Shown here: piece by piece, positions 1 through 8,572 of the stretch
Layout of the letters: each line of letters starts with the position of its first letter
Numbering within the stretch: the stretch's first letter is position 1
DNA from: Aminobacter anthyllidis
GTDB taxonomy: Bacteria; Pseudomonadota; Alphaproteobacteria; Rhizobiales; Rhizobiaceae
Assembly: GCF_018555685.1 (NCBI RefSeq)
Contig: NZ_JAFLWW010000002.1
Location: 248,001 to 312,000 of the forward strand
Length of the DNA stretch: 64,000 bases
Direction: 5' to 3'
Translations under genes and position numbers: made by a program
Notes under the pieces: model-generated
What the model was told of the DNA's origin: nothing
Databases searched by the model: none
What the model saw: only the letters and a program-made list of their open reading frames with translations

Positions 1-1729
1 CGGCACCCAGCAGCACCGTGGTCCAGCCCGAACCGAAGCCCATGTGCAGGGCAAGCAGCAGCGCCACCCCTGCCCCGCCAAAGGCGAAGGACACGGCAGG
101 TCCGCCGGTCAGCGGCGGCTGTTCGCCGCGGGCGATCCATTCGCCGCCGGCCACGAAGGTGGTAACAAGAACAACTGCGATGAGCGCGCGGAGAAGATCG
201 CGGTCAGGGTTGCCATAGGCGATCCAGAGCGAAAACAGCACCACGAGCGGCACCGCCACGCCCCATCCGGCCCAGGCCGCGGCACGCCAGGGCGCCGCCG
301 TCACCTGTCGCCGGGCGCTCCAGAAGCCCGTACCGGCAAACACCAGTCCGAGCAGCCAGCCGATGCGGGTCAGCGTCGAGCCGGCAACTTCGATCGGCAG
401 GCCTTCGACAGTCAGCGCACCGATCGGCAGGTCGAGGTCAAAGGTGCCGCCCAGCGCATTGCGCAGATAGACAAGCACCGCGGCGAGGCCGGCGGCAAAC
501 AGCAGCGACACAGCCGCCGGACGGTAAAGCGCCACCGCCAGCATGCCGATCAGCAGGATCGTCCCGCGCAGAGGGCCACCAAGTACCGCATAGGTCGGAT
601 GGATGAACAGCACCACTGATGTCATGGCGACGAAGAAGGCCGGCACCATCGACGGCCAGTCGAGCGAGGTCGGCTCGTCGTCGCGTCCAAGCCACAGCAG
701 CGCCAATGCCGCCAGCGTGACAGCGGAGATGAACAGCACCACCGCAAAACTCGCCAGCGGCGCGTCGGCGAGATAGAGTAGTGTCCACAGGCCGGTGCCG
801 ATGAAGGCAGCCCCCATCAGCAGCGACCACCTGCGGGTGCGAGCGACGGCAGCCGTCGCCACCAGCACGATGGCGAGGTAGCCGAACAGGGCCCAGTAGT
901 TGGGTGCGGTGGATGCAACCAGCACCGGCGTCACCATAGAGCCGAGCAGCCCGAGCCCTGCCAGCGCCTGGCCATGGGCCAGGGCCGCGGCAATCGTCGC
1001 GACGCCGACGATGCCCAGAAGCAAGAAGGCCGGGCCAGCGCCGATGAAGCCGTAGATGCCATGAGCGGCGTAGATGGTGCCGAACAGGGTGAACGCGCCC
1101 GCCGCCGTCAGGATCGCCGGGATGTAGGCGTTGGAGCCGTTCTGGATCGGCACGCGATAGCCGGTGCGGCGGATGAATTCGCCACCGCCGACAAGCACCA
1201 GCCCGAGCAGGGCCGCCATGCTGAGCCGCAAGCCTGGGCCGAAGATGCCGGATTCGATGGAATAGCGGATCAGGAACACGGCACCGAAGGCCAGCGCCAG
1301 CCCGCCGACCCAAACCGCCCAGCGTGTGCCGAGCGCGGTCTCGATGTCGGGCGTTGCGCGCGCCGCAGCCTGTGCCGGCTCGGCTGCGGCAGGCGTGCCG
1401 CTCCACGGTCCGGACGCAACTGCATCTGCCGCGACATTCGCCGCCACGGGCAGCTCTTCCGCTGTCGCAGCCTCCGTTGCCGGGGCAGGTTCCGCTGCAA
1501 CGGGCTGGTCGGCCATCTCTGCGGCCAGCGCCTCTGGCAAGGCCGCCTCGCTGACGGTCTCTGCCTTGACCTCTGCCGCCTTGGCAGCCGGCGCAGGCAC
1601 CGCACCCGACAGCACGAGGCTGCGCAGCGCGCCAAGCTCGCGCTCGAGCAGGCCGAGCCGACTCTGCTGCTTCGACACGATGACGATCAGCGCAACGATG
1701 GCGATGACGCCCAACAGGCTCTCAAGCAT
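1..1729 (-). CDS. DUF2339 family multi-pass membrane protein (C-terminal end beyond the window)
   Basis: The frame is open from an ATG at 1729 to the window edge, giving at least 576 residues. One hydrophobic N-terminal helix (about residues 2-20, MLESLLGVIAIAIVALIVIV) is followed by an Ala/Pro/Glu-rich linker to about residue 130. A dense series of membrane segments then runs to the edge and includes WAVWVGGLALAFGAVFLIRY, the usual entry of the DUF2339 membrane domain. A GAGGGGGAAC ribosome site precedes the ATG. The family is a predicted inner-membrane protein of unknown function. It lies downstream of the thioesterase gene (26-base gap) on the same strand and may be cotranscribed with it. 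The missing part is the C terminus. Confidence 0.85.
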   Translation of the reverse strand, partial: MLESLLGVIAIVALIVIVSKQQSRLGLLERELGALRSLVLSGAVPAPAAKAAEVKAETVSEAALPEALAAEMADQPVAAEPAPATEAATAEELPVAANVAADAVASGPWSGTPAAAEPAQAAARATPDIETALGTRWAVWVGGLALAFGAVFLIRYSIESGIFGPGLRLSMAALLGLVLVGGGEFIRRTGYRVPIQNGSNAYIPAILTAAGAFTLFGTIYAAHGIYGFIGAGPAFLLLGIVGVATIAAALAHGQALAGLGLLGSMVTPVLVASTAPNYWALFGYLAIVLVATAAVARTRRWSLLMGAAFIGTGLWTLLYLADAPLASFAVVLFISAVTLAALALLWLGRDDEPTSLDWPSMVPAFFVAMTSVVLFIHPTYAVLGGPLRGTILLIGMLAVALYRPAAVSLLFAAGLAAVLVYLRNALGGTFDLDLPIGALTVEGLPIEVAGSTLTRIGWLLGLVFAGTGFWSARRQVTAAPWRAAAWAGWGVAVPLVVLFSLWIAYGNPDRDLLRALIAVVLVTTFVAGGEWIARGEQPPLTGGPAVSFAFGGAGVALLLALHMGFGSGWTTVLLGA

Positions 1730-1755
1730 GGCCGTTCCCCCTCAGATTGGCCGGC

Positions 1756-2274
1756 TCACCGCGCCGCCAGATTGGCGACGGGAAAGATCGAACATGTTTC
1801 GGTGCCGAAGGCGAGCAACTTGCCGTCCTTGTCCTTCAGCGTCGCTTCCGACACGGCGAGCGTGCGCCCCTTGTGGATCACCTTGCCTTCGCAGACCACT
1901 TCACCTGTCCTCGGCGTGATCGGCCGGGTCAGGTTCACCTTGAACTCGACGGTGGTGTAGGCTTCACCCTTCTCCAGCGTGCTGTGCACGGCGCAGCCCA
2001 GCGCCGAATCGAGCAAGGTCGCTGCCCAGCCGCCATGCACAGTGCCTAGCGGATTGAGATGGCGTTCGCTCGGCACGCCGCGAAACACCGCACGTCCCGC
2101 TTCCACTTCGGTCAGGCCGAAATTCATCACTGCTGCGATCGGTGGCGCGGGATAAAGCCCGTCGACCACGCGCTGCAGCAGTTCGGCGCCGGAATAAAGA
2201 TGCACATCCTCATGCGGGATCGTGCCCAGGCCAAGCGGAGAGACGAGGCCGGGAAACAGTTCGACTTCGCTCAT
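1756..2274 (-). CDS. PaaI-family hotdog thioesterase
   Basis: The 172-residue product has a single hotdog fold. The segment [19 protein letters not shown] (about residues 73-91) carries the HGG motif of the PaaI/4HBT group, followed by the strand [13 protein letters not shown]. Such enzymes hydrolyse acyl-CoA thioesters, often aromatic acyl-CoA, in the cytoplasm; the substrate here cannot be read from sequence. The start overlaps the recO stop by four bases (ATGA), so the two genes are translationally coupled. The coupling to recO suggests shared transcription rather than a shared pathway. Confidence 0.85.
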   Translation of the reverse strand: MSEVELFPGLVSPLGLGTIPHEDVHLYSGAELLQRVVDGLYPAPPIAAVMNFGLTEVEAGRAVFRGVPSERHLNPLGTVHGGWAATLLDSALGCAVHSTLEKGEAYTTVEFKVNLTRPITPRTGEVVCEGKVIHKGRTLAVSEATLKDKDGKLLAFGTETCSIFPVANLAAR

Positions 2275-3047
2275 GCGGCAGTGTCTCCATGGGAAAGCGC
2301 CCGAGGGGAGATGGCTTGGGCAGCGTAGAATTTCCGCAGCGCCATCAACAGCCCGCTGCGCGCGTCCGGCACCTCGATGCCGCGCGGCTCATAGACGTGG
2401 CGGGCAAAGAAGAAACTCGACAGGCGGAAGGCATCTTCGATGGCCTTGAGGTCGGCGCCCTGCCGCGCCCCGCGCTGCAGGAACAGCGGCAGCGGCAAGA
2501 GCTTGTCGCGCCATGGCTCGCCAGCCGCGCGCGACACCGCGCGCCCCGATTTCGGCGACACATAGGTCAGCTCCTCGAGCGCGCCGGTGGCGGCGCATTC
2601 GGAGAGATCGAGACCGAAGCCGAGTTCGTCCAATACCAGCAGCTCGAAACGCACCACCAGTTCACCGACGGCGTCCGCCTCGCTCAGATGCTCGATCAGG
2701 ATCGCCAGCGTCTCGTAAAGTGCTGCATGCGGATCGCGCTCCGGCAAAAGCCTGAGATGTGCTGCCAGCGTCTGCAGCGCATAGACTGCAATCGCGCTGT
2801 CGATCAGCCTTGCAGCATTGAGCTCGATCGGCTCGGCCTGGAAGGTACCCAGATGTTCGTCGAGCCGCGCGCGCCACGTCAGCTCGACGCGGTTTCCCGC
2901 CTGCAGCACCGGCTGCTGCTTGCGCGAGCGGCCGCCGCGCACCAGCCCCAGATGGCGGCCATGGGCACGCGTCATCACCTCGAGCACGGCGCTTGTTTCG
3001 CCATGCTTTCGGGTGCCGAGGATGATTCCTTCGTCGCGCCATTCCAT
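2271..3047 (-). CDS. recO: DNA repair protein RecO
   Basis: The 258-residue protein begins [20 protein letters not shown], the N-terminal OB-fold signature of RecO, and continues with [15 protein letters not shown] and a helical C-terminal domain, all at family length. RecO helps RecR and RecF load RecA onto SSB-coated single strands during gap repair and can anneal strands. The zinc-finger cysteines found in some RecO proteins are not evident. In related Rhizobiales recO usually follows era directly. Here the nearest upstream gene is an MFS transporter and era lies 22 kb away, which points to insertion or rearrangement upstream of recO. Confidence 0.95.
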   Translation of the reverse strand: MEWRDEGIILGTRKHGETSAVLEVMTRAHGRHLGLVRGGRSRKQQPVLQAGNRVELTWRARLDEHLGTFQAEPIELNAARLIDSAIAVYALQTLAAHLRLLPERDPHAALYETLAILIEHLSEADAVGELVVRFELLVLDELGFGLDLSECAATGALEELTYVSPKSGRAVSRAAGEPWRDKLLPLPLFLQRGARQGADLKAIEDAFRLSSFFFARHVYEPRGIEVPDARSGLLMALRKFYAAQAISPRALSHGDTAA

Positions 3048-3130
3048 GGCCGGACCATCAGCCGGTTAGACGGCGAAATCAAGAACTATGGCTGCGCCCA
3101 CCGGGTGCCCGGAACCATCCGTGCAGCCGC

Positions 3131-4312
3131 TCACCTCTCCGCCAATGGCGGTATCAAGGCCAGCAACAGCAGCGCGCCGAGGACCAAAGCCGCGGCCACA
3201 GCGGCCAGCGGCAACAAGCCGAGCGTGATGAACGGCGCGACAACAGCCGTGCCGGCTGCCGTCGTACCCAGGATGGCGACCACCACAAGGGCTGCGCCGC
3301 GCGCGTCGTCGCCATGCGAGGCCACAACCGCACGGTGGAAGCCTGGCGGACCACGAAAGCCGAGGCCAAAGTTGAACGGCACGAACAGCGCCGTTACCAC
3401 CAGCGTGTTCGCCCCGCCGGCCAGCGCGTAGCCCAGCATCGAAAGGCCCCCGAGCGCCGACAATGCGGTGCCGAACCAGATCATGCGCTCGGCACCGTAC
3501 CGCGCCGTCAGGCGGCCGGTCCAGTTGGCGGCGACGATGAAGGTCGCGATGCCGGTGAGCTGCATGACGATGAAGTCCTTGAGCCCGGCGCCGAGTGCCG
3601 CGACGAACACCGTCGGCGCGGCGAACACGATCACCAGCAACGCGCCGAGCGTGAACGCATGGCTCACCGCATAACGCAGGAACACCGCGTCGCGCAGCAG
3701 ATGCGCATAGCCACCGCTGCGGCGTCCGCTGACCACGCGCGGCAGGTGTCGCCCAAGTGCTGCCACCGCTGCCGCGAGCACCAGTGCGAGTGCGGCGATG
3801 ACCTCGAACGACGCGTTCCACCCGGCGACGGAGAGCAGCCAGACGCCGGCGACGGGTGCCAGCGCCGGCGTCAGCGACTCGATGCTGCCCAAGAGCCCGA
3901 GCTTGCCGATGGCGCGCTCGTCGCCATAGAGCGCGCGGATCATGCCCGGCGCGAATACCGCCGCCGCGGCCCCCGCCGCACCCTGCAGGAAGCGCAGCAC
4001 AATCAGCATTTCGAGCGAGGTGCTGAGACCGGCCAGCGCCGAGACGAGGCCATAGGCGACAAGCGAGCCAATCAGCAGGCGGCGTTGGTCGAAGCGCGCG
4101 CCGAGCGAGCCGAAGATGAGCAGCCCGAGTGCGGCTCCGGTCACGAACGCCGCCAGCACGAACTGCGCCCGCGCATAGGTGCCGCCCAGCACCTCGGGCA
4201 GGCTCGGCACGGCCGGCAGCACGAGGTCGGTGCCGGCTATGCCGAGCACGGTGCTGGTCACGATGAGTGCGAAAGCGATGCCTGCATGGCCGCCATGCTT
4301 GCCGGTGGTCAT
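3131..4312 (-). CDS. MFS transporter, Bcr/CflA-like drug efflux type
   Basis: The 393-residue protein has about twelve hydrophobic segments. The first contains TDLVLPAVPSLPEVLG, the loop after helix 1 typical of Bcr/CflA and related multidrug exporters, and the loop 2-3 motif is GSLGARFDQRRLLIGS. It is predicted to be a proton-coupled inner-membrane exporter with unknown substrate. The region around residues 300-330 (RGPPGFHRAVVASHGDDARG) differs from the usual helix 10-11 text, so specificity may be unusual. The ribosome site before the ATG is weak. No regulator gene adjoins it. It lies 83 bases upstream of recO on the same strand. Confidence 0.85.
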   Translation of the reverse strand: MTTGKHGGHAGIAFALIVTSTVLGIAGTDLVLPAVPSLPEVLGGTYARAQFVLAAFVTGAALGLLIFGSLGARFDQRRLLIGSLVAYGLVSALAGLSTSLEMLIVLRFLQGAAGAAAAVFAPGMIRALYGDERAIGKLGLLGSIESLTPALAPVAGVWLLSVAGWNASFEVIAALALVLAAAVAALGRHLPRVVSGRRSGGYAHLLRDAVFLRYAVSHAFTLGALLVIVFAAPTVFVAALGAGLKDFIVMQLTGIATFIVAANWTGRLTARYGAERMIWFGTALSALGGLSMLGYALAGGANTLVVTALFVPFNFGLGFRGPPGFHRAVVASHGDDARGAALVVVAILGTTAAGTAVVAPFITLGLLPLAAVAAALVLGALLLLALIPPLAER

Positions 4313-4425
4313 TGTCTTGCCAGTCTGTCGATTGAGGGCTTTTTCGGGAGGGCGTCAGTGCCCCATGACAGGCCGTGGGTCAAGCAAAGCCGGTTGGTCC
4401 AGTCATCCAGCCCTCAGCTGATCCG

Positions 4426-4746
4426 TTACGGGCAGTCGCTGTCGCGGACGAAACGCGCCTTGACCCAGCCCTTGGTGGTGCGGTCGCCATTGTAATGCGT
4501 CACCGGGCACCAGCGGCTCGCCCATGGCGCACTTGCCGGCCGGCAGGCGGCGTCGAGATGGATGATGCCGTGCATCTGCGGCGGCAGCACGTCGACGATG
4601 CGGGCATTGGCCGAGGGCCGTGCCCGCATGTTGAGCGCATCATTCCTGGCAACATTGACCACCACCAGGCAGCCCGCTCCCGATGTCGCCATCACGGGCG
4701 GAACGATGGCAAGCGTGAGAAATGCGGTCAGCGCGATCTTGAACAT
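4426..4746 (-). CDS. Small exported SH3-like domain protein
   Basis: The ATG at 4746 is chosen because GAGGGGAC lies just upstream and the product (106 residues) then begins with a clear signal peptide, MFKIALTAFLTLAIVPPVMA. A longer frame exists but has no signal or ribosome site. The mature part contains ALNMRARPSANARIVDVLPP, the conserved first strand of bacterial SH3b domains (usually LNVRSGPS), and ends in a WVKARFV strand. Four cysteines in the mature part may form disulfides. SH3b domains bind peptidoglycan or other wall ligands in the periplasm; the role here is unknown. Confidence 0.7.
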   Translation of the reverse strand: MFKIALTAFLTLAIVPPVMATSGAGCLVVVNVARNDALNMRARPSANARIVDVLPPQMHGIIHLDAACRPASAPWASRWCPVTHYNGDRTTKGWVKARFVRDSDCP

Positions 4747-4894
4747 GGCCTGTCCCCTCGCCGTTCCAGGCTGCGGCGCGGACCTCCGCGCCAGCCCCGC
4801 CGCCGATAATAGCGACCTTGACCGGCAGCGCCAAGACGATGGCCGTACCCCGCAATGAAGTTGGCCGCCGCGTTGCCACGGCGGCCTTGCCGGC

Positions 4895-6253
4895 TCAGGC
4901 GAGCGCGGGCCTGAAGACCCGCGTTGCCAGCCAGTCGAGGGCGAGCATGACAACGAGCGACATGCCGACGAGCGGAAAGGCGATGCCGCCAATGGCGAGG
5001 ATGGAGATCAGGCCCCGGAACACTCTCGTGTCAGCGGGCAGCGGCGGCACGCCGAGCGAACCGGCCGGACGGCGCTTCCACCACATCACCCCGGCCGATA
5101 CGGCAAGCAGCACGATGCCCAGGCACGCTGCCAGCAGCACAAGCTGGTTGGCCAGCCCGAACTCCTGGCCCATATGGACAGAGATGCCCCATTCCATCCA
5201 TTTGCCGCCCAAACCGTAGTCGGCGAAACCCATGTCGATCAGCGGCTTGCCGCTGTACTGGTCGAGATGGATCACCCGCTGCTGGCTGGCGTCGTCGGGA
5301 TAGACCGAACCGGTGTAGACGCCTTCCGGCTTGCGCGGGATCGCGACCGCATAGCCACGATGCAGGCCAAGCCTGTCGAAGGTCTCGACTGCCTTGTCCA
5401 ACCCGATCGGCGTGCCGGCAACGCCAGAGGATTCCGGCAGCTTGGCCTGCTCCAGCGACCAGGACGTCTTGGCGACATGGTCGAGATGCTCGCCCGACAT
5501 CGGCACGTCGACGCGCACGCCGGAGGGGTAGCCAAAATTGCTGCCATTGGCCCATTCGTTGACCTTCTCGCCCCAGACGCCCGACCAGGGCATGCCGGTG
5601 ATCGCCAGGAAGACGATGAAGAAGCCGACGAACAGGCCGGTCACCGCATGCAGGTCGCGCCAGAACATGCGGCTTTTCGGCTTGCCGCGCACGCTGACGA
5701 CCCCACCCTTCTTGCCGCGCGGCCACCACAGATAGATGCCGGTGCCGACGAGAAGGATCGACCAACCGCCGGCCAGTTCGATCAGCAGCCGAGCGGTATC
5801 GCCAAAGTATTTCAGGCTGTGCAGGTAGCGGATGGTCCACATGATCGTGCCCCGATCGGGCAAGGCGCCCAGCACAGCCCCGCTGTAGGGGTTCACATAG
5901 ACGGCGAGCTTGCCGAAATCTTCGGTGGTGACGGTGATCTCGGCCGAGTTCTCCGGCGTTGCCGGGCCGGTGTATTTCACCGCCGTGCCGGGATAGTTGG
6001 ACAGCGCTGCGTCCACCATGGCTTCGGGCGCCACCCTGGTCTGCTCGACGGCGACGCGCTTGAGGTTGGAATAGATGGCGCCGTCGATCTCGTCCTTGAA
6101 AAGGTAGAGCGCGCCGGTAACGGCCAGCGTAATCATGAAGGGCAGAACCATCAGCCCGGCATAGAAGTGCCAGCGCCAGACGGCGCGGCAAAGGTTGGAC
6201 GCGGAGCGCGCAGCCACGGCGCTGCTCTCCCGTCCGAGGGTGATTTCAGACAT
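4895..6253 (-). CDS. PepSY-associated transmembrane protein, probable heme/iron reductase family
   Basis: The start at 6253 has GGAGA eight bases upstream; a TTG four codons earlier is less likely. The 452-residue product has four main membrane segments and two extracytoplasmic PepSY-like regions, matching the PepSY_TM family. Histidines recur at membrane edges (RWHFYAG, RYLHSLK, DLHAVTG, SVHMGQ), as expected for heme ligands in this family. Some relatives reduce ferric siderophores at the inner membrane. It is followed upstream by a DUF2946 gene, a pairing often seen near metal genes. Its metal or electron partner is not shown by the sequence. Confidence 0.8.
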   Translation of the reverse strand: MSEITLGRESSAVAARSASNLCRAVWRWHFYAGLMVLPFMITLAVTGALYLFKDEIDGAIYSNLKRVAVEQTRVAPEAMVDAALSNYPGTAVKYTGPATPENSAEITVTTEDFGKLAVYVNPYSGAVLGALPDRGTIMWTIRYLHSLKYFGDTARLLIELAGGWSILLVGTGIYLWWPRGKKGGVVSVRGKPKSRMFWRDLHAVTGLFVGFFIVFLAITGMPWSGVWGEKVNEWANGSNFGYPSGVRVDVPMSGEHLDHVAKTSWSLEQAKLPESSGVAGTPIGLDKAVETFDRLGLHRGYAVAIPRKPEGVYTGSVYPDDASQQRVIHLDQYSGKPLIDMGFADYGLGGKWMEWGISVHMGQEFGLANQLVLLAACLGIVLLAVSAGVMWWKRRPAGSLGVPPLPADTRVFRGLISILAIGGIAFPLVGMSLVVMLALDWLATRVFRPALA

Positions 6254-6311
6254 TTTTGTCTCCAAAAGCGTGAAATGTCGGGCCGCGTGAACGGCCCTGA
6301 TCGGTTCGACG

Positions 6312-6713
6312 TCAGATGGAGATCGTTGGTGGTGCCCTTGCCTCGGCGATCAGCCCGCGCAGGCCTTGGCGAACGGGCTCTGCCTGTTCGGCGATGACAA
6401 TGCCATGCGCTTCCGGGCGGTCGAGAATGAAGGCAAGCTGTTCGCCCGGCAGGCCGGGCGTGGTCGCCACGGCCAACTGGCAGAGCGTGCCACAGGGGCA
6501 TTCGGCGGGGCTACGGGCGGGCTGCTTGTCGCCGCCTGCGGGGCCCATGCCTTCCATGGTGCAGATGACGCCGAGTGGGTCGGCGACGGAGGCGGCCATG
6601 GCGCCCGATGCGGCGCCCGCAAGCAGCGCCTGGAAAAGCAGCATGAAGCCGATCATGCCGGCGATGGCGCCAGCCGACAGCCTGTCCCGCAATAGGAGCC
6701 GCATGCTCTTCAT
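6312..6713 (-). CDS. DUF2946-like small membrane/exported protein
   Basis: The 133-residue product starting MKSMRLLLRDRLSAG has one long hydrophobic segment (about residues 13-42). Its cysteine-rich middle, ICTMEG followed by CPCGTLCQ, is typical of DUF2946 proteins. An in-frame ATG six codons upstream (6731) is possible, since neither start has a strong ribosome site. DUF2946 members often sit beside PepSY or TonB-type metal uptake genes, as here where the PepSY_TM gene follows 58 bases downstream. The cysteines may bind copper or another soft metal, but this is inference. Confidence 0.65.
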   Translation of the reverse strand: MKSMRLLLRDRLSAGAIAGMIGFMLLFQALLAGAASGAMAASVADPLGVICTMEGMGPAGGDKQPARSPAECPCGTLCQLAVATTPGLPGEQLAFILDRPEAHGIVIAEQAEPVRQGLRGLIAEARAPPTISI

Positions 6714-6770
6714 GTCAGCGCCATGCCACAATGCCGCCGCAAAGTCACTGCGGCACGAGCGCTTGGCGCG

Positions 6771-8090
6771 TCAGCCGTGGCGCGGCCATTGCTGGTGCAG
6801 CGTGTCGATGACGAAGCCATGCGCATGCCGGTGCCCCAGGCGATGCCCGCCCTCCAACCAGTGCGGATCGTCCTCGGCAAGATCGTCGTGGTGATGGTCG
6901 ACGACATCGGGATCCGTCGCCGGCCACATCGCGAATGCCGCCGCCAGCGCCGCGGCCGCGATCGCCGCCATGATGACGAAGGCCTGCGAAAGACCGACAG
7001 TCACGCCGAGCCAGCCGGCCAGCGGATAGGTGACCAGCCAGCAGGCATGCGACAGCGCGAACTGGGCGGCAAACAGCGACGGCCTGTCTTCGGCCCGCGA
7101 CGAGCGCCTGAGCAGCCGTCCCGCCGGCGTCTGGGCGATCGAATAGCCGAGACCAAGGACAAACCACAGCGGCAACAGCGAATCGAAGCCCTGCACCAGC
7201 GTGCCGCACAGAAGCCCAGCAGCCAGCAGCGCAATGCCCGCCAACATGATCGAACGGTCCGGAATCCGGTCGAGGATTTTCGGCAGCATCAGCGCCGCCA
7301 CCATCGAGCCCGCGCCATAGGCGGCCAGCGCCATCGCCGTCGCCTTCTGCGTCAGGCCGTACTCGCCCTGCACGATGACGACGGTGTTGACGATCACCAT
7401 CGCGCCGGAAGCCGCGACCGCCATGCTGACCGCCAGCAGGCCCTGCAGCCGCGGCGTCGCAAGGTAGATGCGCAATCCTCTTGTCGTCCGCTCATAGATG
7501 CCACGCGGCGCCGACAGTTTCGGGCTCGGCAGTGTCACCGAGACCACCAGGGCGGCGGACGCCAGGAAGCCGATGACGGTGCCGGCAAACAGGCTGTGGA
7601 AGCTGATGACAGTCAAAAGTGCCGCCGCAAGCACCGGGCTGACCAGGCTTTCGAGGTCGTAGGCAAGCCGGGTCAGCGACAGCGCGCGGGTGTAGTCCTT
7701 CTCGTCGGGCAGCACGTCGGGAATCGTCGCCTGGAACGCCGGGGTGAAGCCGGCCGATGCTGATTGCAGCACGAAGATCAGCACATAGACCTGCCACACC
7801 TCGGTGACGAAAGGCAGAAGCAGCACCACCGCCGCGCGCACGAGGTCGAGGCAGACCAGCATCGTGCGCCTGGGCAGCCGTTCGGCGAAGGCCGCCGCCA
7901 CGGGTGCGACGGCGACGAAGGCGATCATCTTGATCGCCAGCGCCGTACCGAGCACGACGCCCGCATCCGGCCCCGCCAGTTCGTAGGCCAAAAGCCCGAG
8001 CGCCACCGTGGCAAGGCCGGTGCCGATCAGCGCGATCAGCTGCGCCGCAAACAAATGGCGGTAGGTGCGATTGGACAGGATATGAAGCAT
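6771..8090 (-). CDS. MFS transporter with histidine-rich tail, probable nickel/cobalt efflux pump (NreB-like)
   Basis: The 439-residue protein has twelve predicted helices with the MFS loop AERLPRRTMLV. After the last helix it ends in a cytoplasmic tail of about 37 residues with at least eight histidines (VVDHHHDD, then HWLEGGHRLGHRHAHG). His-rich tails of this kind occur in NreB and related Ni/Co exporters. The gene directly upstream encodes a CsoR/RcnR-type metal sensor (77-base gap), so the pair forms a metal-responsive efflux unit. The exact metal (nickel, cobalt or copper) is not settled. Confidence 0.85.
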   Translation of the reverse strand: MLHILSNRTYRHLFAAQLIALIGTGLATVALGLLAYELAGPDAGVVLGTALAIKMIAFVAVAPVAAAFAERLPRRTMLVCLDLVRAAVVLLLPFVTEVWQVYVLIFVLQSASAGFTPAFQATIPDVLPDEKDYTRALSLTRLAYDLESLVSPVLAAALLTVISFHSLFAGTVIGFLASAALVVSVTLPSPKLSAPRGIYERTTRGLRIYLATPRLQGLLAVSMAVAASGAMVIVNTVVIVQGEYGLTQKATAMALAAYGAGSMVAALMLPKILDRIPDRSIMLAGIALLAAGLLCGTLVQGFDSLLPLWFVLGLGYSIAQTPAGRLLRRSSRAEDRPSLFAAQFALSHACWLVTYPLAGWLGVTVGLSQAFVIMAAIAAAALAAAFAMWPATDPDVVDHHHDDLAEDDPHWLEGGHRLGHRHAHGFVIDTLHQQWPRHG

Positions 8091-8167
8091 TGGTCAGGCT
8101 CTGGCGGTATCAGGCATTTTTGGAGCGGAAACGGGCGCAGGCGCGGCATGGCCAGCGACCGGCGTGT

Positions 8168-8449
8168 TCAAAGGTACTTGGTGATTTCCTTGAACTCGTC
8201 GATCGACCGTCGCTGATCGCGCGGCAAGGCGCCGACCGCGTCCTCCAGGCAATGGTCGAGATGATCCTGGATCAGCGTGCGCTTGGCCTGGCCGACGGCC
8301 TTTTCCACCGCATGAAGCTGTTGGGCGACATCGAGACAGGGCCTGCCTGCCTCGATCATGGCGATGATGCCGCGAAGATGGCCCTCGGCCCGCTTCAGCC
8401 GCTTGATCGTATCGGGATGGGAGGCATGGACGTGAACGTGCTCTGTCAT
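8168..8449 (-). CDS. CsoR/RcnR family metal-sensing repressor
   Basis: The 93-residue all-helical protein has the core IKRLKRAEGHLRGIIAMIE of the DUF156 family. Candidate ligands are Cys38, His63 and Cys67, the C-H-C spacing of copper CsoR and nickel InrS rather than the C-H-H of RcnR. An N-terminal HVHVHASH run could add a fourth ligand as in nickel sensors. It should repress its own gene and the downstream His-tailed MFS pump until metal binds. A palindrome with a G/C tract lies five bases before the ATG (8454-8479). The nickel reading is favoured by the pump; copper remains possible. Confidence 0.9.
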   Translation of the reverse strand: MTEHVHVHASHPDTIKRLKRAEGHLRGIIAMIEAGRPCLDVAQQLHAVEKAVGQAKRTLIQDHLDHCLEDAVGALPRDQRRSIDEFKEITKYL

Positions 8450-8453
8450 ACCT

Positions 8454-8479
8454 ACATGCTATCCCCCAGGGGAGCATGT
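8454..8479. promoter_or_regulatory. Probable operator of the CsoR/RcnR-type repressor
   Basis: The arms ACATGCT and AGCATGT are perfect inverted repeats around a CCCCC/GGGG centre. A G/C tract flanked by inverted arms is the known operator form of the CsoR/RcnR family. It lies immediately upstream of the repressor ATG, so bound repressor would block transcription or initiation of the operon. Confidence 0.7.
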
Positions 8480-8572
8480 GGTCAAGTTCGCGCTGGCACC
8501 TCAAACAGTCTTCGATGCCAACTTTCACCCATGCCGGCGCCCCGCCTCGCGTCTGGCCCGTATGTCAGGCGC

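Noticed and set aside
438-1406. Long minus-strand frame inside the DUF2339 gene
   Set aside because: It is Arg/His/Cys rich, is in another frame of the same strand, and has no domain; the DUF2339 frame has clear membrane segments.
3314-4495. Long plus-strand frame opposite the MFS gene
   Set aside because: It is an antisense shadow of high-GC coding sequence with Arg/Gln/His/Glu-rich composition and no ribosome site.
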